Positions 43,418 through 48,898 of a stretch of DNA of 64,000 bases are shown here, piece after piece; the first letter of the stretch is position 1; every line of letters starts with the position of its first letter. The DNA is from Hymenobacter gummosus (GTDB lineage Bacteria; Bacteroidota; Bacteroidia; Cytophagales; Hymenobacteraceae). The stretch is from assembly GCF_003970915.1 (NCBI RefSeq), contig NZ_RXOF01000014.1, positions 62,001 through 126,000 on the forward strand. The letters are read 5' to 3'. The position numbers and the translations under genes were made by a program. Under the pieces are notes generated by a model. It did not search any database, was not told the origin of the DNA, and worked only from the letters and a program-made list of their open reading frames with translations.

Positions 43418-43993
43418 ATGGCCCGAGGTGCCCGCTTCTCCGATTCGCTGTTGCAGCGCATACGACGATATTTTGGCCTGGATCAGCACGAAATGGCCAT
43501 GTGGCTGGGCCTGACGCAGCCGCAGCTCAGCCGCTACGAATCCGGCGACCGGGCCATGCCCATAGAGGTAGACATGGACCTGGAACCCTGGCGCGTCCAA
43601 CTGCCCGCCGAACCGCTCACAACGCCCGCGTACGGACCGCCGCAACGCGGCCCCCTCGAAGCCCGCCTTAATTATTGCCAGCACCACGCCCGGCGCCTGC
43701 GGTGGCAGCTGCGGCCGCTCGAAGAACAGGCGGTTCTGGCGGCCCGCCTGGCAGCCGCCCTGCCCCATCTGCGCGCTGCCCTGCCACCCGACCCTGGCCC
43801 TGAAGCTAACCCTGACCCGGTCACTGACTGGCCGGGGGTGCTCAACCAACACCGGCACCGCTGGCTCAGCCACCGTCGCACGACCCTGCTGCCCGGGCAG
43901 AGCGCCCAGTACCAGCTGTGGCGCCTGCAGGCCGAAGCCCTCGAAACCGAAGCCGCCGCGCTGCGGGAGCTGCTGAAAACGGCCGTGGAGTGA
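43418..43993 (+). CDS. XRE-type helix-turn-helix regulator, divergent from rtcB-1
   Basis: A 191-residue protein. Residues 8-50 are an XRE-like helix-turn-helix (LLQRIRRYFGLDQHEMAMWL, then LTQPQLSRYESGDRAMPI). The rest is mostly helical and rich in Leu, Arg and Glu (coiled-coil-like), without a known ligand domain. It is the only gene of the island on the plus strand and faces four copies of a TATGCC/GGCATA operator. The ATG at 43418 is preferred; an in-frame ATG at 43367 would place the coding region over operator O3. It probably regulates rtcB-1 and itself. Confidence 0.75.
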   Translation: MARGARFSDSLLQRIRRYFGLDQHEMAMWLGLTQPQLSRYESGDRAMPIEVDMDLEPWRVQLPAEPLTTPAYGPPQRGPLEARLNYCQHHARRLRWQLRPLEEQAVLAARLAAALPHLRAALPPDPGPEANPDPVTDWPGVLNQHRHRWLSHRRTTLLPGQSAQYQLWRLQAEALETEAAALRELLKTAVE

Positions 43994-44003
43994 GCACGCA
44001 AAA

Positions 44004-44030
44004 ACGCCCGCCCCAGGGCGGGGCGGGCGT
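44004..44030 (+). terminator. Terminator after the XRE regulator
   Basis: ACGCCCGCCCC and GGGGCGGGCGT form an 11-base stem with a five-base loop, about ten bases after the stop. Confidence 0.65.
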
Positions 44031-44040
44031 GGTCAGGCCG

Positions 44041-44192
44041 GGCCGTAGCGCGGGCTTTAGCCCGCGTCCGTTGGCTCGTTGTCCGGACCGTATCAGGCCA
44101 AAGCGCAAGGAAGCAGGCCCGCACGCTGCATGGCCCCATCAGCCTTTGCAGCCGGGGACGTTCAACGGACGCGGGCTAAAGCCCGCGCTACG
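44041..44192. repeat. MITE-like element with 32-bp inverted ends
   Basis: The left end (44041-44073, GCCGTAGCGCGGGCTTTAGC...) is the reverse complement of the right end (44161-44192). The same GTAGCGCGGGCTTTAGCCCG end occurs at 46511-46545, where a related copy lies. The element supplies the stop codon of the oxygenase gene. Confidence 0.75.
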
Positions 44193-44739
44193 GCTCGGGC
44201 AGGCGGAACATCACGTCGGTGCGCAGCACGTACTTCACGCCCTCCTCCACGGTGCGGCCCAGGTGGTAGAGGCCGTGCTCGAACACCAGCAGGCGGCCCT
44301 GCCGGGGCCACACCCGCAGCTGGCGGAAAGCGGTGTCGCCGCCGCGGAAGTTGTCGTTCAGGTACACCATGAAGGTGAGCAGACTGGCCTCGGTGGGGCT
44401 GCGCACGAAGCTCTGGTCGTAGTGCCCGCGGAACTGCTGGCCGCGGCCGTAGCGGTAGAAGCGGAACAGCTCGTTGAGCCCCAGGGCCGTGCTACGGCCT
44501 AGCTCGGCCGGCACAAAGTCCTGGGCCCGCTGCCACAGCTGCTGGGCCAGCTCCTCGCTGCGGTGGAAGGCGCGGCTGTTGTTGCGCACGGCGGGCATGA
44601 GTCGGGCGCCCTTGGTCGTGTTGATTTTGGCCGCCTCGTAGCCCAGCTGCTCGCTCAGGTCCATGTACTGCAGGCACTCCTGCCGGCTCAGAAAGTCGTC
44701 GACGGTAAAGATGGATTCGGTTAGCTGGGTACGGGTCAT
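44188..44739 (-). CDS. 2OG-Fe(II) oxygenase (prolyl-4-hydroxylase-like)
   Basis: A 183-residue double-stranded beta-helix protein. The iron ligands are H-x-D in GHYDQSFV and the distal His in FEHGLYHLGRTVEEG; the following KYVLRTD would bind 2-oxoglutarate. It resembles prolyl-4-hydroxylase-type oxygenases, which hydroxylate proteins or other substrates. It sits between the two rtcB genes, same strand. Its stop codon lies in the inverted-repeat element, so the C-terminus may have been changed by insertion. A role on RNA-repair partners is inference. Confidence 0.85.
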   Translation of the reverse strand: MTRTQLTESIFTVDDFLSRQECLQYMDLSEQLGYEAAKINTTKGARLMPAVRNNSRAFHRSEELAQQLWQRAQDFVPAELGRSTALGLNELFRFYRYGRGQQFRGHYDQSFVRSPTEASLLTFMVYLNDNFRGGDTAFRQLRVWPRQGRLLVFEHGLYHLGRTVEEGVKYVLRTDVMFRLPEP

Positions 44740-44766
44740 CGGTGAAATGGTGATTGGTGATTAGGC

Positions 44767-44964
44767 AAAAGGAACGTCATCCTGACGAAGGAAGGACCTT
44801 CCTCGCCCCCTGCACCACCTGACAAGCGCAGCCACAGCCGCCCATCTTCCGGGCCGCAGTGGCTGCGCTTCGGTCGTTCTGGTTGATTGGCCTCGGCGCG
44901 TTGCTGTCAGCGGTGGTGCGGGGTTTGAGCAAGGTCCTTCCTTCGTCAGGATGACGTTCCTTTT
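44767..44964. repeat. 198-bp MITE-like element with perfect 34-bp inverted ends
   Basis: 44767-44800 (AAAAGGAACGTCATCCTGAC...) and 44931-44964 are perfect 34-base reverse complements. The middle has its own pairings (CAGCCACAGCC/GGCTGCG type). It fills the gap between rtcB-2 and the oxygenase gene and has the same length as the element at 26079-26276, though a different sequence. Confidence 0.8.
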
Positions 44965-44999
44965 GACTGATTCACCCCATCACCCAACCACCCTCAAGC

Positions 45000-46406
45000 C
45001 TACTCCCCGCCGCCGTCCATGCGCACGATTTTCGGGGTGAAGGTGCCCAGCACGTCCACCAGGTCGTGCTGGCTTTGCATCACCTGGTGGATGTCCTTGT
45101 AGGCCATCGGCGCCTCGTCGAGGCCACCGCCGATCAGCTCCACGCCGTGCTGGCGCAGGTGGCGGCGCACCTCAGCTTCGCCCAGCTCCTTTTTGGCCTG
45201 GGTGCGCGACAGCAGCCGCCCCGCCCCGTGTGAGGCCGAGCCCAGGGACTCGGCTACCCCGCGGCCCCGCACAATGAAGCCGGGGGCCGTCATCGAGCCG
45301 GGAATGACGCCCAGCACGCCCTGGCCGGCCGGCGTGGCGCCCTTGCGGTGCACTACCACCTCGCGGCCGTCGGCCAGGCGCTCCTTCCAGGCGAAGTTGT
45401 GGTGGTTTTCCACCTTGGTCAGGGGCCGCTCGCCCAGGGCCCGGGCCACGCGCTGGTGAATCTGCTGGTGGCAGGCCGAGGCGTAGTCGCCGGCCAGGCT
45501 CATGGCGGCCCAGTACTCCTGCCCCAGCTCCGCGTCGAGGTTCAGCCAGGCCAGGTGCTGGGCTTCCGAGGGCAGCTGGCAGGTTTCGCGGGCCAGCTTG
45601 GTGTAGTGCTGGGCCACGGCCGCCCCCAGCCCGCGGGAGCCGCTGTGCGACAATAGCCCCAGATACTGGCCCGCCGGCACGCCCAGCTCGGGCGCGGGCG
45701 CGGTGATGTCGACAATGCCAAACTCCACGAAGTGGTTGCCGGAGCCGGAAGTGCCGATTTGCTGCGCGGCCGTCGCCTGCTTGTTGCGCAGGAAGGGAAT
45801 CGAGTTGAACTCGTCGCGCTCCAGCACTTCGTGGCCCAGCTTCTGGCCGGGGCGAAACCCTTCGCGGTTGCCGAAGCGGGTGGTAGCGAGCAGCACATTG
45901 CGCAGCTCCTGCACCCACTGCGTGATAAACTGGGGCGGCAGCGGGAAGATGGACAAGGCCATGCGGCAGCCGATATCCACGCCCACGGCGTAGGGAATCA
46001 CGGCGTTATCCGTCGCCAGTACCCCGCCGATGGGCAAGCCGTAGCCGTAGTGGGCATCGGGCATCAGGGCCCCGGCCACCGTCACGGGCAGCTTCATGGC
46101 CGTTTCCATCTGGTGAATGGCCGTGGCCTCCACGTGCTCGGCGCCGTAGAGGGCGTAGGGCTTGCGCTGGGTGAGGGCAATGTGGCGCGTGGGCGCGGGC
46201 AACAGCGCGGCCGCCGTGTGGCTCCAGTCGAGGTCGGTGAGGAAGTTGCCGGGGTCGGAAAGAATGAGTTTGAGCAGCGCCAGCTGGTCGGTTTGGGACA
46301 GGCGCTTGAGGTGCTTGCGCTGCAGCTGGGCCAGCGCCAGCCCGATGGCCCGACCCTCCGGGAAACCCAGGTGGCGAAGGTCGTTGCCGCGTAATTGATT
46401 GGCCAT
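45000..46406 (-). CDS. rtcB: RtcB RNA ligase, copy 2
   Basis: A 468-residue RtcB paralogue, similar to copy 1 along its whole length. Visible catalytic residues: VDIGCRMA (Cys147), GSGNHF (His225), LSHSGSRGLG (His254), ENHHNF (His335/336), the guanylated His393 in ASHGAGRLLSR and the C-terminal EAPMAYK. It begins MANQLRGNDLRHLGF and lies 210 bases downstream of the RNA array on the same strand. It probably joins RNA ends made in the array transcripts or in damaged tRNA. Both copies look fully active, so they may differ in substrate or regulation. Confidence 0.96.
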   Translation of the reverse strand: MANQLRGNDLRHLGFPEGRAIGLALAQLQRKHLKRLSQTDQLALLKLILSDPGNFLTDLDWSHTAAALLPAPTRHIALTQRKPYALYGAEHVEATAIHQMETAMKLPVTVAGALMPDAHYGYGLPIGGVLATDNAVIPYAVGVDIGCRMALSIFPLPPQFITQWVQELRNVLLATTRFGNREGFRPGQKLGHEVLERDEFNSIPFLRNKQATAAQQIGTSGSGNHFVEFGIVDITAPAPELGVPAGQYLGLLSHSGSRGLGAAVAQHYTKLARETCQLPSEAQHLAWLNLDAELGQEYWAAMSLAGDYASACHQQIHQRVARALGERPLTKVENHHNFAWKERLADGREVVVHRKGATPAGQGVLGVIPGSMTAPGFIVRGRGVAESLGSASHGAGRLLSRTQAKKELGEAEVRRHLRQHGVELIGGGLDEAPMAYKDIHQVMQSQHDLVDVLGTFTPKIVRMDGGGE

Positions 46407-46506
46407 AACGGTCGGTGCGACGGTGTCGCGGAAAGTTGAAGAAAAGCGTCGCCGGACGTAGCGCCGACGGTATAGTCGGCGCTGGTGCGGAACGCAACAA
46501 GGTGGT

Positions 46507-46616
46507 GCGGCGTAGCGCGGGCTTTAGCCCGCGTCCACCGGGGCATCATGCGCCTGGCATCATTCGAATAAACGCGGGCTAAACCGCAGGAAGGCGTAGC
46601 CAAGCCCGCGCTACAG
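46507..46616. repeat. Repeat element related to that at 44041-44192
   Basis: GTAGCGCGGGCTTTAGCCCG at 46512-46531 and an inverted, degenerate partner (ACGCGGGCTAAACCG...CCCGCGCTAC, 46571-46614) lie between rtcB-2 and the last RNA unit. Confidence 0.6.
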
Positions 46617-46710
46617 CCGGAGCAACAGACGGTTCGCGCACTGTGGGATACGCCTGGCGGCGTACTACCCGACGTGGCAGGTCGAAGTAGCGCGGACCTA
46701 CGGCATCCGG
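46617..46710 (-). ncRNA. Array unit 10 (short, no T-arm)
   Basis: P1 is CCGGA(T)GC/GCTCCGG, with an A-T pair where other units have G-C, supporting the pairing. P2 is GGTCCGCG/CGCGAACC with one mismatch, followed by CTACTTCG. The insert has a hairpin TACGCC-GCCA-GGCGTA inside GGG/CCC and no recognisable tRNA arm. Confidence 0.75.
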
Positions 46711-46730
46711 CCGCATGGGCGGGCTGGTTT

Positions 46731-46804
46731 GGGCAAGGGCAACCGGTGAGCAGCTTCAGATTCAATGTTCAGTCGAAGGAATGCTGCCCGACGACACCTT
46801 GCCC
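46731..46804 (-). ncRNA. Array unit 9 (minimal, 74 nt)
   Basis: P1 is GGGCAAGG(T)GT/GCCCTTGCCC, P2 is GGGCAGC/GCTGCTC, and the block is TTCCTTCG. The insert is only about 22 bases with no tRNA arm, so this unit is nearly the bare frame. Confidence 0.75.
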
Positions 46805-46815
46805 GCCCCACCCCG

Positions 46816-46954
46816 GAGGGGGCAACGGGGCGCGCCGCCTTCGATAGTACTGCGCCCTAACCACTAGGCCACCGTTTCCGCCGGAAACGGGAGGGATTCG
46901 AACCCCCGACCTCAGTATAACCCGACGAAGTAGGGCGGCGCTACGGCACCACTC
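46816..46954 (-). ncRNA. Array unit 8 (permuted tRNA-like, class I)
   Basis: P2 is GCGCCGCC/GGCGGCGC and the block is CTACTTCG. The insert runs 3' half first: anticodon-stem strand TACTG, AGGTC, T-arm with loop TTCGAAT, acceptor strand CCGTTTC. A four-base linker follows, then acceptor GAAACGG, TG, D-arm GCCTAGTGGTTAGGGC and the matching anticodon-stem strand CAGTA. The break falls in the anticodon loop. The stems CAGTA/TACTG and GAAACGG/CCGTTTC are perfect. Confidence 0.82.
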
Positions 46955-46965
46955 AGAAAAACCAG

Positions 46966-47113
46966 CTGCTGACCGGGGCAACGGGCGCGAGGCGCTGCCG
47001 ACGCACGGGTGAGGTGCGTCGCCGGCCGCGGCAGCAGCCGGCTGCGGGGGTCGAACCCGCTCAACCCGAAGGTCTCGCCGAAGTAACGCCTCCCTACGAC
47101 ACCCGGTAAGCAG
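46966..47113 (-). ncRNA. Array unit 7 (permuted, class II-like, atypical D region)
   Basis: P1 is a long helix (CTGCTTACCGGG with CCCGGTCAGCAG, one mismatch). P2 is GAGGCG/CGCCTC with block TTACTTCG. The insert starts with a long variable arm GACCTTCGGGTT, then a T-arm GCGGG-TTCGACC-CCCGC and the acceptor-like GCCGGC...GCCGGC. Where a D-arm is expected there is a perfect hairpin GACGCAC-CTCACCC-GTGCGTC. Confidence 0.78.
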
Positions 47114-47123
47114 TAAAAACCAA

Positions 47124-47270
47124 TCCATCGGGGCGAAAGGGCGCCCAGCCCGCTATCCTGCTCTAACCGACTGAGCTACCGCCGGCTCTTGCCGACCGAC
47201 GGGCGGGAATCGAACCCGCGACCCGGGCATTAAAAGTGCGAAGTAAGGCTGAGCTACGGCACCCGATGGA
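47124..47270 (-). ncRNA. Array unit 6 (permuted tRNA-Lys, UUU)
   Basis: P1 is TCCATCGGG(T)GC/GCCCCGATGGA and P2 is CTCAGCC/GGCTGGG, with block TTACTTCG. After CTTC the insert reads GCA-CTTTTAA-TGCCC (anticodon TTT in a canonical loop), GGGTC, T-arm GCGGG-TTCGATT-CCCGC and acceptor CCGTCGG. A ten-base linker is followed by acceptor CCGGCGG, TA, D-arm GCTCAGTCGGTTAGAGC, A and GG. Joining GG to GCA gives the stem GGGCA/TGCCC, so re-ligation between tRNA positions 28 and 29 rebuilds a complete, canonical tRNA-Lys. Confidence 0.86.
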
Positions 47271-47278
47271 AAAACTGC

Positions 47279-47424
47279 CCCCGCACGGGGCAACAAGCGA
47301 AACAGCGCGGTGCCCTACCACTGGCGACTTTCCCGGGTGAAAAAAGCGGCGGGAAAGGCGGGATTCGAACCCGCAACTCGTGAATCGACGAAGTAGCGCG
47401 GTTTCGACGGCACCCAATGCGGGG
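47279..47424 (-). ncRNA. Array unit 5 (permuted tRNA-like, Gln/Glu-like)
   Basis: P1 is extended (CCCCGCAT...TGGG with CCCCGTGCGGGG). P2 is CGAAACCGCG/CGCTGTTTCG with one mismatch, and the block is CTACTTCG. The insert has a T-arm GCGGG-TTCGAAT-CCCGC, acceptor CTTTCCCG, a T-rich linker, acceptor CGGGAAAG and a D-arm CGCCAGTGGTAGGGC resembling tRNA-Gln/Glu. The anticodon region GATTCAC looks Glu-like (TTC), but its stem does not pair normally. Confidence 0.8.
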
Positions 47425-47433
47425 TTATATGTT

Positions 47434-47594
47434 GAGCCGGAGCGGGGCAACAGGCGGAGCGCCCTTTTTTATAGCGCGTCTACCAATTTCGCCACCAGTC
47501 GCCTCGCGGCAACCGGGCAGGACTCGAACCTGCAAGCCTTGCGGCACTAGCTCCCAAAGCGAAGGAATGCGCTCCTACGGCACCCGTCTGGCTC
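47434..47594 (-). ncRNA. Array unit 4 (permuted tRNA-Leu body with UGG loop)
   Basis: P2 is GGAGCGC/GCGCTCC with block TTCCTTCG. The 3' half comes first: GC-TTTGGGA-GCTAG, the long variable arm TGCCGCAAGGCTT, T-arm GCAGG-TTCGAGT-CCTGC and acceptor CCGGTTG. Then follow a short linker, acceptor CGACTGG, TG and the Leu-type D-arm GCGAAATTGGTAGACGC, G, CTA. Joining CTA to GC rebuilds the stem CTAGC/GCTAG. The body is tRNA-Leu, yet the rebuilt loop has the triplet TGG, which is a proline anticodon. Confidence 0.84.
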
Positions 47595-47610
47595 GGTGAT
47601 TCAAAAAATT

Positions 47611-47760
47611 CGCCGGGGTAAACAAACGACGCGCGCAACGTGCGGCTAAATAGCCGTTCTGCTCTACCAGCTGAGCTATTTCCCGCAGCAGTAAGCTGCT
47701 GCCGGGAAAACAAGAATCGAACTTGTGACCCGAAGGAACGCGCGTCTACGACACCCGGCG
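47611..47760 (-). ncRNA. Array unit 3 (permuted tRNA-like, class I)
   Basis: P1 is CGCCGGG(T)GT/ACCCCGGCG; here GT/AC replaces the usual GC/GC, a clear covariation. P2 is GACGCGCG/CGCGCGTC with block TTCCTTCG. The insert has GGTC, T-arm ACAAG-TTCGATT-CTTGT and acceptor TTTCCCG. The linker is a hairpin (GCAGCAG/CTGCTGC), followed by acceptor CGGGAAA, TA, D-arm GCTCAGCTGGTAGAGC and A. It ends in an extra hairpin CGGC-TATTTA-GCCG in place of a normal anticodon arm. Confidence 0.84.
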
Positions 47761-47772
47761 AGGGTATCAAAA

Positions 47773-47856
47773 GCAAGGGCAACAAGCGGGGCAGCGTGGA
47801 TATTTCCCTCTTGAATCAAAATCAAGCGAAGTAGCGCGGCGCCAACGGCACCCTGC
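47773..47856 (-). ncRNA. Array unit 2 (anticodon stem-loop of tRNA-Gln, UUG)
   Basis: P1 is GCAGGG(T)GC/GCCCTTGC with the bulged T. P2 is weak (GCGCCGC with GCTGCCCCGC, two mismatches). The block is CTACTTCG. The insert begins with a perfect anticodon arm CTTGA-TTTTGAT-TCAAG whose loop matches tRNA-Gln (anticodon TTG). No T-arm, D-arm or acceptor is present. Confidence 0.78.
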
Positions 47857-47890
47857 CGTGTGTTGTTTATACTGTTCTCGACCATCCGAC

Positions 47891-47999
47891 CGGCAGGGCA
47901 ACCAGCGCGGGGCGCGTGCGGGAGTCGAACCCGATGGGGCCGCCGAAACGGCCGCTCATTTCTACCAGACGAAGTAACGCCCCGCTACGGCACCTGCCG
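47891..47999 (-). ncRNA. Array unit 1 (tRNA-like in normal order)
   Basis: P1 is CGGCAGG(T)GC/GCCCTGCCG and P2 is GCGGGGCG/CGCCCCGC, with block TTACTTCG. Unlike units 3-8 the insert is in normal tRNA order: a D-arm-like TTC-GTCTGGTA-GAA, a hairpin GGCCG-TTTCGG-CGGCC at the anticodon-arm position and a T-arm CGGG-TTCGACT-CCCG. Here P2 takes the place of the acceptor stem. It is the first unit transcribed, 65 bases after the macrodomain gene. Confidence 0.8.
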
Positions 48000-48064
48000 A
48001 GTTGGCGGTTGAGAACCTGAAACTTGTTTACGTGAGCTGCATGAGAGTGGAGAGTTGAAAAGGT

Positions 48065-48898
48065 CTAGGTCAAAGCCGATTCGAAGGCCCGCAACGTAGC
48101 GTGCGGGGGCTTGGGGTCGAAGACGGCGAAGTCGATGCGGCGGAAGCGGCTCCGGACGCCGGGCTCTTGCAGGGCCTCGGCAAACAACTGGGCCACCTGG
48201 GCCGGCTCGTTGCCGAAAACCCCGCAGCCCCAGGCCCCGAGCACCAGGGCCTCGCAGCCGTGGCGGGCTGCCGCCGCCAGCACCAGCCGGATGCGGCGCT
48301 GCATGGTGGGCACCAGCTCCGGCAGCAGCTCGGGGCTGTTGCGGCGCAGAGCCCCGGCATTCACCGCCGGCGCCGTGACGACGTCGATGCGGTAGGGCTC
48401 TTCCAGCCAGCGGCCGGCGTCGTCGCGGATGACGGGCACGCCGGGCGAGTAGATGAAATAGTCGCTGTAGAGGCCGTTGAGGTGGGCGTTATGCTCATAC
48501 ATCTCGCGAAACTGCGCAATGCACGGGTACAGCCCCGAGGAGCGGGCCAGGCTTTCTTCCTGGGCCTGGCTGCCGCCCAGAAAGCCCCCGCCGGGGTTGC
48601 GGGCCGAAGCAAAGTTCAGCACGCCCACGCGGCCGAATTCGCGGCCCAGGGCCTGGGCGGCTTCCAGGGTGGTGGCCTGGTACACGCGCAGCTCGGCGGG
48701 GGCCGCATCGGTCGGGGCCGCTGCAAGTTCCTGCCCCAGCGCGTCGGCGTCCGCCGGCCGGTAGAGCAGGCTGCCGTGATGGGCAGCGTGTTGCCAGGCC
48801 TCGATACTGACTTCCCGGCCATTGCTGGTCGGGTAGCGGCCCTGTTGCAGGGCATCGAGGGTGAGGCGGGCCAGTTGTTGACGGTTTTCGCGGTTCAT
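48065..48898 (-). CDS. Macrodomain protein, microbial PARG type (TIGR02452-like)
   Basis: The 277-residue protein has the PARG signature: FASARNPGGGFLGGSQAQEE, with GGG at about 103-105 and catalytic Glu-Glu at 114-115. GAWGCGVFGNEP near the end contacts ADP-ribose. Members remove ADP-ribose from proteins or nucleic acids and occur in stress and conflict loci. The ATG at 48898 gives MNRENRQQLARLTLDAL, the usual N-terminus; upstream in-frame sequence is unlikely to be coding. It lies between the TROVE gene and the RNA array on the same strand, which suggests that ADP-ribose marks on RNA or repair proteins matter here. That link is inference. Confidence 0.9.
   Translation of the reverse strand: MNRENRQQLARLTLDALQQGRYPTSNGREVSIEAWQHAAHHGSLLYRPADADALGQELAAAPTDAAPAELRVYQATTLEAAQALGREFGRVGVLNFASARNPGGGFLGGSQAQEESLARSSGLYPCIAQFREMYEHNAHLNGLYSDYFIYSPGVPVIRDDAGRWLEEPYRIDVVTAPAVNAGALRRNSPELLPELVPTMQRRIRLVLAAAARHGCEALVLGAWGCGVFGNEPAQVAQLFAEALQEPGVRSRFRRIDFAVFDPKPPHATLRAFESALT

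Larger units (their letters stand above)
46617..47999 (-). repeat. Tandem array of ten Y RNA-like, mostly permuted-tRNA units
   Basis: Ten non-identical units of 74-161 bases, all on the minus strand with gaps of 8-34 bases, share one frame. In order it is: a variable outer stem (P1) closed by GRTGY with one bulged T; the box YCGTHG; a variable second stem (P2); the block YTMCTTCG (10 of 10 units); the insert; the other strand of P2; and a 3' box near GTTGCC that closes P1. P1 and P2 are paired in every unit although their sequences differ, which is strong covariation. Seven inserts hold a tRNA T-loop (TTCRANY) and six a D-loop (GGT). Six are in permuted tRNA order. The array lies between the macrodomain gene and rtcB-2, on the strand of the TROVE gene, as expected for Y RNAs next to rsr. 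Confidence 0.88.

Noticed and set aside
46617-47999. Cluster of ordinary tRNA genes
   Set aside because: T-loops are present but in most units the 3' half precedes the 5' half, and the arms are enclosed in a conserved non-tRNA frame. Units 2, 9 and 10 lack T-arms altogether.
46617-47999. CRISPR array
   Set aside because: Units are 74-161 bases, the shared parts are short split boxes rather than a constant repeat, the inserts fold as tRNAs, and no cas gene is present.
46617-47999. Protein-coding frames over the array
   Set aside because: Several frames of 60-220 codons run through the array on both strands, but they cross unit borders, are rich in Ser, Arg and Cys, and conflict with the conserved RNA structure.
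46617-47999. Self-cleaving ribozyme family (HDV, twister, pistol, hammerhead)
   Set aside because: The nested stems and small conserved boxes prompted a check, but none of the catalytic cores I can recall matches GYCGTHG, YTMCTTCG or GTTGCC.
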